21,295 nt of DNA from Actinomycetota bacterium. GTDB taxonomy: Bacteria > Actinomycetota > Nitriliruptoria > Nitriliruptorales > JAHWKO01. The translations under genes were made by a program, and so were the position numbers. The first letter of the stretch is position 1, and every line of letters starts with the position of its first letter. Below the pieces are notes generated by a model, which had not been told where the DNA came from, did no database searches, and worked only from the letters and a program-made list of their open reading frames with translations. This document shows positions 1 through 7,205 of the stretch, piece after piece. The stretch lies in assembly GCA_019347855.1 (NCBI GenBank), contig JAHWKO010000034.1:1-21295 (forward strand). Direction: 5' to 3'.

Positions 1-1
1 T

Positions 2-358
2 ACCCAGGAATACTACCGACGTGGCGACGGTGCGGCTGAGGCCGCGCGATTCGACCGCCCGGACGAGCGGGGCGAGCAGATAGGCCAGCAGCGCCGCGAC
101 GACGGCGAGCTGCACGACCCGTGGCTGCGGACACACGCGCGGGTCGGCGCGTCTGTCGTGAAGGTCTGCCCGACCTCGATGACCATCCCGGGGACCGTGG
201 ACGAGTGGCGCAGCTGGACCGGGTTGGCCTTCGACACGTCCGGACCGACCGAGGTGCCGGATGCGCTCGTGCCGGTCCACGTCGACGTCGACCAGGACCA
301 CGCGGTGTACGTCGAACCGAACGTGTGGATGCACCATCGGCTCGGGCCTGTGCGGTAG
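2..358 (+). CDS. C-terminal part of an uncharacterised protein, possibly GNAT-related (5' end outside window)
   Basis: An open frame runs from the first bases of the window to a TAG at 356-358 without any in-frame stop, giving about 118 residues. The true start lies upstream of the window. A GTG at 158 could start a shorter frame, but the upstream residues (for example the stretch DPWLRTHARVGASVVKV) read like normal folded protein, so I extend to the edge. The end contains MTIPGTVDEWRSWTGL and AVYVEPNVWM, which I associate from memory with the C-terminal end of long actinobacterial GNAT-like proteins. No acetyl-CoA-binding motif is visible in this fragment, so the family call is weak. The gene converges on the tRNA-Glu gene and its stop codon overlaps the last tRNA bases. 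Confidence 0.6.
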   Translation, partial: TQEYYRRGDGAAEAARFDRPDERGEQIGQQRRDDGELHDPWLRTHARVGASVVKVCPTSMTIPGTVDEWRSWTGLAFDTSGPTEVPDALVPVHVDVDQDHAVYVEPNVWMHHRLGPVR

Positions 359-428
359 CCCCGACCGGGTTCGAACCGGCGTCACCGCCTTGAAAGGGCG
401 GGATCCTAGACCGCTGGACGACGGGGCC
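356..428 (-). tRNA. tRNA-Glu (anticodon UUC)
   Basis: Read on the minus strand, 428 to 356 folds as a full cloverleaf. The acceptor stem is GGCCCCG paired with CGGGGCT (six Watson-Crick pairs plus a closing G-U). The anticodon stem is CCGCC/GGCGG with loop CTTTCAA, giving anticodon TTC at 394-392. The T arm contains GGTTCGAACC. The D arm (GTCCAGCGGTCTAGGA) is typical of bacterial tRNA-Glu. The mature RNA is 73 nt with discriminator A. The genomic bases after it read CCG, so CCA is not encoded and must be added enzymatically. It lies 29 bp downstream of the ppm gene on the same strand. Confidence 0.96.
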
Positions 429-440
429 GTGTGGTGAGCG

Positions 441-470
441 GGTCACCGGCGGCAAGGCTAGCCGGTCACC
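441..470 (-). terminator. Candidate hairpin terminator at the end of the lnt-ppm operon
   Basis: On the minus strand GGTGACCGGC and GCCGGTGACC flank a 10-nt loop. Nine of ten positions can pair, with one G-G mismatch. The loop contains the TAG stop codon of the mannosyltransferase gene (460-458). There is no following U-tract, as is common for GC-rich actinobacteria. It sits between the operon and tRNA-Glu. The fold is seen directly; terminator function is inferred. Confidence 0.4.
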
Positions 471-1243
471 CCTTCGGCGAGCACCGAGCGAGGGTGGGGC
501 GACGGTGCTCGGCGGCGTCCTTGGAAGCCCCACCGCAGGACGCGCAAGAGGGCTTCGATCACGATCGCGCGGCTGATCTTGCTCGCTCCGTGCCGGCGTT
601 CGACGAAGGTGATAGGCACCTCCTGGATCGCGAACCCCTCGCGCCAGGTCCGCAGCACCGTCTCGAGCTGGAACGAGTACCCGTCGGATCGAAGCGTCTC
701 GATCCGCAGCTCCTCGAGGAGGTCGCGCCGGAAAGCGCGGTAGCCGCTGGTCGCGTCCCTGACGGGCACGCCCGTGACGAGCTGGACGTACATGTTGCCA
801 CCCTTCGACAGCGCGCGACGGTGCCACGGCCAGTTCTCGGTCCGCCCCCCGGGTACGTAGCGGCTGCCGATCGACAGGTCCGCGTGTTCGGTCGCGGCGA
901 CCAGGCGTGGGAGATCGGCGGGATCGTGAGACAGGTCGGCGTCCATCTCGACGAAGACGTCGTAGCCGCGCTGGAGCCCCCAGGCGAAGCCGGCACGGTA
1001 GGCGGGGCCGAGCCCTTCCTTGGCCTGCCGGTGGAGCACCTGGACGCTGTCGACCGTGGCGGCGATCTCGTCCGCGATCTCGCCGGTCCCGTCCGGTGAC
1101 CCGTCGTCGACGATGAGGAGATCGGTCTCGAGGTCCGCCTCGAGCACTCCGCGCACGACCTCGCGGATCGTGTCGCGCTCGTTGTAGGTGGGTGTGATCA
1201 CGAGCGTCCGGGCCCCACCGGGGGGAGTGGGCTGCGGCGTCAT
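458..1243 (-). CDS. ppm1: Polyprenol-phosphate mannose synthase (Ppm/DPM1-type GT2 glycosyltransferase)
   Basis: Predicted 261-residue cytosolic glycosyltransferase, family GT2, that transfers mannose from GDP-mannose to polyprenyl phosphate to supply lipid-linked mannose for lipoglycans and glycoproteins. The N-terminus shows the nucleotide-binding pattern ITPTYNERDTI and VDDGSPDGT (about 16-53), then the metal-binding DxD site in MDADLSHDP (D101, D103), then SIGSRYVPGG and a DATSGYRAFRR stretch typical of the DPM1 group. No C-terminal membrane segments are present. The ATG at 1243 is chosen because AGGAGG lies 4 bp upstream and because it overlaps the lnt stop as ATGA. In Mycobacterium tuberculosis the corresponding domains are fused to Lnt (Rv2051c); here they are separate genes in the same order. 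Confidence 0.92.
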   Translation of the reverse strand: MTPQPTPPGGARTLVITPTYNERDTIREVVRGVLEADLETDLLIVDDGSPDGTGEIADEIAATVDSVQVLHRQAKEGLGPAYRAGFAWGLQRGYDVFVEMDADLSHDPADLPRLVAATEHADLSIGSRYVPGGRTENWPWHRRALSKGGNMYVQLVTGVPVRDATSGYRAFRRDLLEELRIETLRSDGYSFQLETVLRTWREGFAIQEVPITFVERRHGASKISRAIVIEALLRVLRWGFQGRRRAPSPHPRSVLAEGVTG

Positions 1244-2802
1244 CCAACCTCCTCGTGCTCTGCGGTGTCCGTTCGGTCCCGCCGACGGAGCAGGCCGGCG
1301 GCGATGGTCCCCAGCGCGAGTGCGACGCCGGCCCATCGAGTGGCGGTACCGACGACGTCGCCCCACCGGAGGAAGGGCGTCGCCGCGGTCACCACCGGTA
1401 CATCCTGGCGTATGGTGGCACGCTCGAACACGTCGGTTCGAGCGACGACCTGTCCGGACGGATCGATCAGCGCGGACCGGCCCGACAGCGCGGCGTGCAG
1501 GACCCAGCGGCCCGACTCGACCGCTCGGAGCTGGCTCTGGGTGATGTGCTGGTCGCTCTCGGCGCTGCGACCGAAGGACGCATCGTTGGTGACCGCCACG
1601 ACCATCCCGGCCTCCCCAGCGAGGACGTTGGAGCGCACGATGTCGGGGAACAGCGTCTCGAAGCAGATGATCACCGCGAGGTCGACGGCATCCGCGTCGA
1701 CGGTCTGAGGTCCGGGGCCAGGCACCCCGTCACGTGGGACCTGACGGAGGGCAGGCACCAAGCGTGCGAGCACCGAGCGCATCGGCACGTACTCGCCGAA
1801 CGGGACGTACCTGCGCTTCGCGTAGTCGTCCAGCGGCTGTGCCTGCTCGTCGACCAGCACCGCGGAGTTGCGGAACGTCTCGCGAGGCTGGGGACCGTCG
1901 AGGTTCACCCCGACCAGCAGCTGCCCGCCGGTGATGGCAGCCGCCTCGTCGACGTAGGGCAGGAGGTCATCGCCGGTGGGGCGCCACGGATCGCGATCGA
2001 TGCTGCTCTCGGGCCACACCGTGAGGTCCGGGCGGCCATGCTCCTCGACCGACCGTCGGGTCAGGGCGACCATGCGCTGCGCGATGAGACGGTCGAGCTC
2101 TGACCCGACCACGGGCGGGGTCGCGAGGTCGTTGCCCTGCACGGCGAGGACGTCGACCGTGCGCTCCTCGGGCTCTGGGGGAGGCGGCACGAGTCCGGCG
2201 ACCCCGAACACGGCCACGATCGCGAGCAGAGCGACCCCCACGATCGCCACATCGTGGCGCCTGCGCGACAGGATGACCCGACGAGCCGCCACGTACGCGA
2301 TCGTGCCGACGAGGACCGTCACGAACGTCACGCCGCGTGCACCGATCACACGGGCGAGCGGGAGCAGGGGCGATCCCGCCGCATGGGCGTACGCCAGCTC
2401 GCCCCAGGCGAACCCCGTCAGTGGGACCAGCCCCCGCCACGCCTCCATCGCGGTCCAGGCCAACGGCGCGACCACGACGACCCAGGCCGACCGTCGGAAG
2501 GGCGTGATGGCGGCGACCGCGACCGCGTACCAGGCGGCTTGAACGGCGGCGAGCAGCACCCACCCGAGGTACCCCGCCGGAGGGATGAGCCAGGTGAGGA
2601 TGATCAGGAAGCCGACGAGGCCGGCGGTCGCACCTGCGTGCACTCCGGCCGCGGGTCCGCCGTCCACGAGATCGACCGATGCGAGCAGCAGGGGCACCAC
2701 GAGGTAGGCCAGGAACCCGAGTCCCACCGGCGGGTGTGCGGCCCAGAGGGCGATGCCGGCTGCGACGGCGAGCAGGATGGCCGCCGCACGGCGAGCGGTC
2801 AT
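1240..2802 (-). CDS. lnt: Apolipoprotein N-acyltransferase Lnt
   Basis: A 520-residue integral membrane protein that adds the third acyl chain to the N-terminal cysteine of lipoproteins at the outer face of the cytoplasmic membrane. About six hydrophobic segments fill residues 5-205, followed by a nitrilase-like domain (about 215-470) and a last membrane segment (about 485-505). The catalytic triad of the family is visible: Glu265 in WPESSID, Lys329 in DYAKRRYVPFGE and Cys380 in VIICFETLFPD. Length matches the family (E. coli 512). It starts at an ATG only 3 bp after the stop of the DUF4193 gene, without a clear Shine-Dalgarno, and its stop overlaps the ppm start (ATGA), so translation of the three genes is probably coupled. 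Confidence 0.95.
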   Translation of the reverse strand: MTARRAAAILLAVAAGIALWAAHPPVGLGFLAYLVVPLLLASVDLVDGGPAAGVHAGATAGLVGFLIILTWLIPPAGYLGWVLLAAVQAAWYAVAVAAITPFRRSAWVVVVAPLAWTAMEAWRGLVPLTGFAWGELAYAHAAGSPLLPLARVIGARGVTFVTVLVGTIAYVAARRVILSRRRHDVAIVGVALLAIVAVFGVAGLVPPPPEPEERTVDVLAVQGNDLATPPVVGSELDRLIAQRMVALTRRSVEEHGRPDLTVWPESSIDRDPWRPTGDDLLPYVDEAAAITGGQLLVGVNLDGPQPRETFRNSAVLVDEQAQPLDDYAKRRYVPFGEYVPMRSVLARLVPALRQVPRDGVPGPGPQTVDADAVDLAVIICFETLFPDIVRSNVLAGEAGMVVAVTNDASFGRSAESDQHITQSQLRAVESGRWVLHAALSGRSALIDPSGQVVARTDVFERATIRQDVPVVTAATPFLRWGDVVGTATRWAGVALALGTIAAGLLRRRDRTDTAEHEEVG

Positions 2803-2805
2803 CCG

Positions 2806-3234
2806 TCAGATGCAGTCGACGCAGATCAGACGCTTAGCATCCGCGAGCTGCGACGGACCCTTCGCGAGGTAACACGAGGAGCAGATGAACTCGCCTTCGC
2901 GGAGGCCATCGACCTCGTCCTCATCGTCGTCCTCGACGACGAGCACGTCGACCTCGATCTCGTCGTCGTCCTCATCGTCGAGCTCGACCTCGGCGATGTC
3001 GATCACGGTGTCCTCGGCCTCGTCCTCATCGACGGACAGCGACCGCTCGATCACCTCATCCTCGGCGTCGTCGATCGCCGGGTCGCCGACCAGCTCGTCG
3101 TCGAGTCCGGGTTCGAGCTCGTCATCGCTGATCTCGGGATCGAAGTCCTCGTCATCGAGCTCCTCGAGCTCGTCGTCGAACTCCTCGTCCTCGAGCTCGT
3201 CGAGGTCCTCGGCTACCTCGTCCTCGTCGCTCAA
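2806..3234 (-). CDS. Very acidic DUF4193-like protein with C-terminal zinc ribbon
   Basis: Small cytosolic protein of unknown function, 142 residues from the chosen TTG start at 3234. Residues 1 to about 115 are mostly Asp and Glu. The C-terminus carries two CxxC pairs, Cys118/Cys121 in FICSSCYLAKG and Cys138/Cys141 in LICVDCI, separated by 16 residues. This is the arrangement of the actinobacterial DUF4193 family (FxCSSCFL...ICRDC). The frame is open back to a GTG at 3294, but that codon falls in the spacer of a probable promoter. The TTG instead has AGGAGA (3249-3244) 9 bp upstream, so I prefer TTG. It is the first gene of the lnt-ppm operon, with only 3 bp to lnt. Its acidity produces poly-Ser shadow frames on the other strand. 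Confidence 0.85.
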   Translation of the reverse strand: MSDEDEVAEDLDELEDEEFDDELEELDDEDFDPEISDDELEPGLDDELVGDPAIDDAEDEVIERSLSVDEDEAEDTVIDIAEVELDDEDDDEIEVDVLVVEDDDEDEVDGLREGEFICSSCYLAKGPSQLADAKRLICVDCI

Positions 3235-3273
3235 CGGCTCGTGTCTCCTGGGCGCCGGGCGTGATGGGTCGCC

Positions 3274-3302
3274 GTTGTATCCCGTGCCGGTCACGGGCGC
3301 AA
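3274..3302 (-). promoter_or_regulatory. Probable sigma-70/SigA promoter of the DUF4193-lnt-ppm operon
   Basis: On the minus strand TTGCGC (3302-3297) and TACAAC (3279-3274) are separated by exactly 17 bp. Transcription would begin near 3267, leaving a leader of about 33 nt with AGGAGA in front of the TTG start at 3234. This placement argues against the alternative GTG at 3294, which would be upstream of the transcript start. The boxes are seen directly; activity is inferred. Confidence 0.55.
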
Positions 3303-3650
3303 CGGGACCGGGACGTCCGTGCGACGGGGTCGTTCGGCGTCGGGGTCCGACGGTCGGTCACCGTCGGACCCCGTGTGCAGGTGGCGCCCACGCCGTTGGG
3401 GCCACGCACGCCGATGCGGCGTCGCCGTGCGCGTTCTCTACTTGGCGTGGCGTTCCCCATCGCCGCGTCGACCGGGCATCCCCGTCGGGCCGTAGGCGCG
3501 TCGAGCGGACGACGCGGCCCCCACGTCCGCTCCCGGCGGGAGACGTCGGACGACCTCGGCAGGATGCGACGGCTGCGCGGGCGAGTCAAGCCCGACCGCG
3601 AGGAACCGGGGAGGTGCGCGCAGAGCGTCCTCGGTGGGTGCGGATGCCGC
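3303..3650. other. Non-coding stretch with two strong hairpins
   Basis: No convincing gene is present on either strand; open frames here are Arg/Pro/Gly-rich and continue as antisense shadows of neighbours. The stretch holds the 13-bp inverted repeat at 3341-3373 (listed separately). It also holds a 9-bp perfect stem, gagcggacg (3503-3511) with cgtccgctc (3524-3532), around a 12-nt loop that is C-rich on the plus strand. A TTGACT box on the minus strand (3589-3584), followed 17 bp later by CATCCT, could be a weak promoter reading toward 3341. Confidence 0.5.
3341..3373 (-). terminator. Strong 13-bp inverted repeat, probable factor-independent or roadblock terminator
   Basis: cggggtccgacgg (3341-3353) and ccgtcggaccccg (3361-3373) are perfect reverse complements around a 7-nt loop. 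No T-run follows on either strand. It lies about 280 bp past the amidohydrolase stop and about 40 bp before the promoter of the DUF4193 operon, a fitting place to stop read-through. An operator or the end of a small RNA are alternatives. The symmetry is certain; the role is inferred. Confidence 0.5.
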
Positions 3651-5216
3651 TCACCCCCTGGTGGGGGTGCGTTGTTCCTGCCAGTCCGGCAGCGGGGCGT
3701 CGCCGTGGGTCCGTCGGCCACGGACCACCGTGAGGACGCACCGGGTGCCGCGGGGATCGTCCGCACGGAACGGGTCCCCCTCCCAGGCGGCCAGATCCGC
3801 CCGCAAGCCTGCACGCACGACGCCGACGTACCGGTCCTGCCTGGCCGCGAACCGACCTCCGAGGCAGCTGGCGCTGACCGCTTCCAGCCTGGACAGGGCA
3901 GCGCTGGGGTCGCGGCGGTGCTGCGCCGCGTACACCCCGCCCCACGGATCCATCGGCGTGACGTTGGTGTCCGATCCGAAGGCCAAGGGGATCCCGAGGT
4001 CGGCGATCGAGCGGTACGGGTTCATCATGACGGCACGGTCCTCACCCAGTCGGGTCCGGTACATGCCGTCGGGACCGCCCCAGGTGGCCTCGAAGGCCGG
4101 CTGGACGCTGGCGACGAGCCCGAGGTCGGCCATCTCGGAGAGGATGCCGTCGGGGATGAGCTCGACGTGCTCGATCCGGTGCCGCAGACGTTCGAGCTCG
4201 CCGGACAGGTACTCGGGAAGCTCGGCGTGGACGGTCCGCCAGCACCGGACCGCCTGCCGAACCGCGGCGTCTCCGATGGCGTGGACAGCGACCTGCACGC
4301 CGGCGAGCGTGGCCTCCCGGAAGAACGCGATCAGCTCCGCGTCGTCGTGGTACAGGGCGCCGGACGAGGGATCGTCCGCGTACGGCTGGCCGAGCGCCGC
4401 CGTGTGCGAGCCGAGCGATCCATCGAGGAGCAGGTTCCCACCGACCTGCCGTAGGTCCCGTTCCGCGGCAACGGCGAGGTCCGTGGCGGCCCAGTAGCCG
4501 ATGACCTCGATTGGCCAGTCCCCCTCGAGCCACCGGTCGAAGTCGCTCAGGCCCATCATGTCCGGGCCCCCCATCTCGTGGACGGACGCGATGCCGAGAC
4601 GTGCGGCCTGGTCAGCGGCCGCATGCCGTGCAGCGTCGAGCTCGTCGGCGCTCATCGCCCCGAGCGCCCAGCGCCGGGCGATGTGGTTCGCCTCGCGGCG
4701 CAGCACGCCTGTGGGCTCGCCGCTGGCATCGCGGTCGACGCCCTCCGCTCGGCTGAGCGGGGCCGAACCGAGGGTGTGGCGGTCGACGAGGCACGAGTGT
4801 CCGTCGGTGCGCGACAGGTACACCGCACAGTGCGGGGTGACGGCTGCGAGCTCGTCGGGTCCGGGCAGCTCGTCGGGGAAGGCGTGGTCGTCGTAGCCGT
4901 GTCCCCACAGGACGCGGCCCGTGTGCTGTTCCGCCACGGTCCGTACCGCGTGCAGGATCTCGGCTCCGCTCGAGACGGACGAGAGGTCCAGGCCGCGGAG
5001 GGCGAGTCCGGTCGGGGTCAGATGGACGTGGGCGTCGACGAACGCGGGGCCCACCGTGCACCCGTCCAGGTCGATGCGGGCGTCGTGGTCGGGGGCGCCT
5101 GCGGGATCGTCTCCGACCCAGGTGATGCGACTCCCCCGGATCAGGACCGCTCGTGCTTGGACACGAGCGTGACCGAGGGTGACCACGCGGTCCGCCACGA
5201 TCAAGGTCGCGGTCAC
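3651..5216 (-). CDS. Amidohydrolase family 3 protein (YtcJ-like metal-dependent hydrolase)
   Basis: A 521-residue TIM-barrel metal hydrolase of the amidohydrolase superfamily; the natural substrate of this group is usually unknown. Residues 1-55 form the typical N-terminal beta-sandwich, followed by VGPAFVDAHVHL with the metal-binding HxH (His63, His65). Further family motifs are SRTDGHSCLVD, LLLDGSLGSHTAALGQPY, AVHAIGDAAVRQ, RHRIEHVELI and the late Asp in LAFGSDTNVTPMDPW. Length is usual for YtcJ-like enzymes (about 520-560). No signal peptide is seen, so it is probably cytosolic. The GTG start at 5216 has AGGAGG upstream at a long spacing of 12 bp. It follows the membrane-protein gene by 62 bp and may be transcribed with it. 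Confidence 0.9.
   Translation of the reverse strand: MTATLIVADRVVTLGHARVQARAVLIRGSRITWVGDDPAGAPDHDARIDLDGCTVGPAFVDAHVHLTPTGLALRGLDLSSVSSGAEILHAVRTVAEQHTGRVLWGHGYDDHAFPDELPGPDELAAVTPHCAVYLSRTDGHSCLVDRHTLGSAPLSRAEGVDRDASGEPTGVLRREANHIARRWALGAMSADELDAARHAAADQAARLGIASVHEMGGPDMMGLSDFDRWLEGDWPIEVIGYWAATDLAVAAERDLRQVGGNLLLDGSLGSHTAALGQPYADDPSSGALYHDDAELIAFFREATLAGVQVAVHAIGDAAVRQAVRCWRTVHAELPEYLSGELERLRHRIEHVELIPDGILSEMADLGLVASVQPAFEATWGGPDGMYRTRLGEDRAVMMNPYRSIADLGIPLAFGSDTNVTPMDPWGGVYAAQHRRDPSAALSRLEAVSASCLGGRFAARQDRYVGVVRAGLRADLAAWEGDPFRADDPRGTRCVLTVVRGRRTHGDAPLPDWQEQRTPTRG
3652..3669 (-). terminator. Hairpin across the amidohydrolase stop codon
   Basis: CACCCCC (3652-3658) and GGGGGTG (3663-3669) pair perfectly around a 4-nt loop. 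On the minus strand the 3' arm ends in the first two bases of the TGA stop codon (3653-3651). There is no U-tract. It is a candidate 3'-end stabiliser or weak terminator; the larger hairpin at 3341-3373 may be the main stop. Confidence 0.35.
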
Positions 5217-5278
5217 CGGGGTGTGGGCCTCCTGGGGGGAGCCGTCGGTCCGAGGCTAGCAGCGGGGGTACTCAGCGC

Positions 5279-5593
5279 TCAGGAGGCGGTGAGCCCGACG
5301 GTCATGATCGGTAGCAGGATCGCGAGGAACCCGAGGACGGCCGCGGCGACGGCCCTGCCTCGCCCGACGTCGTCACCGCGGAAGGCGTCCCGGGCACCCG
5401 TGGTGACGGCGTACAGCGTCCCCAGCGTGCACGACAAGGTGGCGCCGAGGAGGAAGAACGCGAGGCCGACCCGACCGCCCCCGCCCGAGAGCGCGGCCAC
5501 CACGGCGAAGCCGGTACCCACCACGAGCGTCCCGATGCCGGCGATCCGCCAGGCCCGCCGGGTGTGCGGGTCGGTGGGAGCCTCGTCGGTCAC
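5279..5593 (-). CDS. Small three-helix membrane protein of unknown function
   Basis: A 104-residue protein. After a short hydrophilic N-terminus it shows three hydrophobic segments at about 16-37, 42-65 and 80-102, with a short polar loop (GARDAFRGDDVGRGR) between the second and third. I do not recognise a family. The GTG start at 5593 overlaps the stop of the acyl-CoA dehydrogenase gene by 4 bp (GTGA), so it is almost certainly translated from the same mRNA. The hydrophobic pattern and the overlap make it a real gene rather than a shadow. Confidence 0.8.
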   Translation of the reverse strand: MTDEAPTDPHTRRAWRIAGIGTLVVGTGFAVVAALSGGGGRVGLAFFLLGATLSCTLGTLYAVTTGARDAFRGDDVGRGRAVAAAVLGFLAILLPIMTVGLTAS

Positions 5594-6744
5594 GTGCCAG
5601 CGAGCTTCCGGCCGATGACCATGCGCTGGATCTGGTTGGTGCCCTCGACGATCTGCAGGACCTTCGCCTCACGCATGAGCCGCTCGACGGGGTACTCGCG
5701 GGTGTACCCGTAGCCGCCGTGGACCTGGACGGCGTCCGTCGCCACACGCATCGCGACATCCGATGCGAACAGCTTGCTCATCGCCGCCTGCCGCGAGGTG
5801 TCCTCGCCGGCGTCCCGTCGAGCCGCGGTGTCGAGGTACAGGGCACGGGCGGCCTCGATCCCGGTCGCCATGTCTGCGAGGAGGAACGACACGCCCTGGA
5901 ACCCGATCACGGGGCGCCCGAACTGCTCGCGCTGGGTGGCGTACGAGACCGCGTGCCCGAGGGCGGCCTGCGCGACCCCCACCGAGGCCGCGGCGATCCC
6001 GAGCCGGCCCCCGTCGAGCGACGCCATGGCGATCCGGAAGCCCGTGCCCTCCTCCTCGCCCACGAGCCGGTCGGCCGGCACGGGCGCATCCTCGAAGCGC
6101 AGCTGTCCGGTGGTGGACGCGCGCATGCCCATCTTGTCCTCGGGTGGGGGGAACGACAGCCCCTCCTGGTCGCGGTCGACCACGAACGCCGAGATCCCGC
6201 GTGCGCCATCGTCACCCGTGCGTGCCATGACGAGGTAGCGGTCGGCCTCCCCCGCGTGGGTCACCCACGCTTTGGTGCCGTCCAACCGGTAGACGTCGCC
6301 GTCACGCACCGCCCGGGTCGACAGCGACGCGGCATCGGACCCGCTGTCGGGCTCGGACAGCGAGTAGGCTCCCAGCCGGTCGCCTGCGGTCATCGGCGGG
6401 ATGAACCGGGCGCGCTGGTCATCGGTGGCGTGGTGCTCGACACCCCAGGTCGACAGGGTGTGGACGGACAGCCCCAGGCCGACGGTGAGCCACGCGGTGG
6501 CGAGCTCCTCGACCACGAGCAGGTACGTGCGGTACGGCAGGGCGCCCCCGCCGACATCCTCGGGGAAGGGCAGACCCATGAGTCCCAGCTGGCCGAGCTC
6601 GTCGAACACGTCGCGAGGGAAGCGCTCGGCAGCCTCGCCGTCGGCCGCGCGTGGTGCGATCTCATCGTCAGCGAAGCGGCGGACGGTCAGGAGGAGCTCG
6701 CGTTCCTCCTCGCTGAGGTCAGGAGGCAGCTCGGCGTGACGCAT
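5590..6744 (-). CDS. Acyl-CoA dehydrogenase
   Basis: A 384-residue FAD-dependent acyl-CoA dehydrogenase that oxidises an acyl-CoA to the 2,3-enoyl-CoA and passes electrons to ETF. The N-terminal helical domain is followed by the flavin and substrate signature YSLSEPDSGSDAASL and by KAWVTHAGEADRYLV. The C-terminal part has SYATQREQFGRPVIGFQ, QVHGGYGYTREYPVERLMRE and IVEGTNQIQRM. Glu367 in EGTNQ occupies the catalytic-base position of the short/medium-chain type. Exact chain-length specificity cannot be read. The ATG at 6744 is chosen because it overlaps the preceding stop (TGATG) and gives the normal family length; the frame stays open upstream only as a shadow. Confidence 0.94.
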   Translation of the reverse strand: MRHAELPPDLSEEERELLLTVRRFADDEIAPRAADGEAAERFPRDVFDELGQLGLMGLPFPEDVGGGALPYRTYLLVVEELATAWLTVGLGLSVHTLSTWGVEHHATDDQRARFIPPMTAGDRLGAYSLSEPDSGSDAASLSTRAVRDGDVYRLDGTKAWVTHAGEADRYLVMARTGDDGARGISAFVVDRDQEGLSFPPPEDKMGMRASTTGQLRFEDAPVPADRLVGEEEGTGFRIAMASLDGGRLGIAAASVGVAQAALGHAVSYATQREQFGRPVIGFQGVSFLLADMATGIEAARALYLDTAARRDAGEDTSRQAAMSKLFASDVAMRVATDAVQVHGGYGYTREYPVERLMREAKVLQIVEGTNQIQRMVIGRKLAGT

Positions 6745-7205
6745 CAGTCGTCCTCGTCGATCGTGGCGTCCCGGGCCATCCCCGGGCGGCGCCGTTCGGG
6801 GGTGAGGGAGAACAAGATGCGCCGAGGGACGTACCCGGACGACTCGAGGAACTCCCGTCCTGCCTCGTTGTCCGTCGCGACCGACACCTCGACCACGGGC
6901 ACCCGGGTGTCCCCGGCCCAACGCTGGATCGCGCGGAGGAGCTCGAAGCCCACACCACCACGCCGGTGCTCCCTGCGGACGAAGACGGGACCGATCGTCA
7001 GGCCGTCAGGTCGCAGGGTGCCCGAGGCGTACCCCAGCGCTCGCTCGTCCGGGTCCTCGGCGACCCAGAAGATGCCCCCCTGTGGGATCGGCGGGTCCCA
7101 GGGGCGCCCGTCCCGGCTGTGCCGGGACGACTCGGCCCGGTACTCCTCTGCGAGCGGCCGGATCTCCTCGATCCGGGCGCGTCGGACCTGCACCTCCGAG
7201 GTCAC
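6744..7205 (-). CDS. GNAT-family N-acetyltransferase
   Basis: A 153-residue protein of the GCN5-related acetyltransferase fold. Residues 7-60 form the N-terminal part with FWVAEDPDERALGYASG. Motif A follows as IGPVFVRREHRRGGVGFELL, with the acetyl-CoA pyrophosphate-binding R-R-G-G-V-G turn. The end (VEVSVATDNEAGREFLESSGY) matches motif B. The substrate is unknown. The frame is open far upstream as an antisense shadow of the peptidase, so the start is set at the GTG at 7205. That codon overlaps the peptidase stop by 4 bp (GTGA), and its own stop overlaps the acyl-CoA dehydrogenase ATG. Confidence 0.88.
   Translation of the reverse strand: MTSEVQVRRARIEEIRPLAEEYRAESSRHSRDGRPWDPPIPQGGIFWVAEDPDERALGYASGTLRPDGLTIGPVFVRREHRRGGVGFELLRAIQRWAGDTRVPVVEVSVATDNEAGREFLESSGYVPRRILFSLTPERRRPGMARDATIDEDD

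Noticed and set aside
3503..3532. The C-rich loop hairpin as an actinobacterial 6C RNA
   Set aside because: Only one C-rich loop with five consecutive C is present; the 6C family needs two such loops with at least six C.
2885..3733. Plus-strand poly-Ser frame
   Set aside because: The Ser runs are the antisense reading of Asp/Glu codons (GAC, GAG) in the DUF4193 gene.
3261..4454. A 397-codon plus-strand frame covering the non-coding stretch
   Set aside because: It mostly overlaps the amidohydrolase antisense, and its part in 3300-3650 is Arg/Gly/Pro-rich without any recognisable fold or ribosome site.
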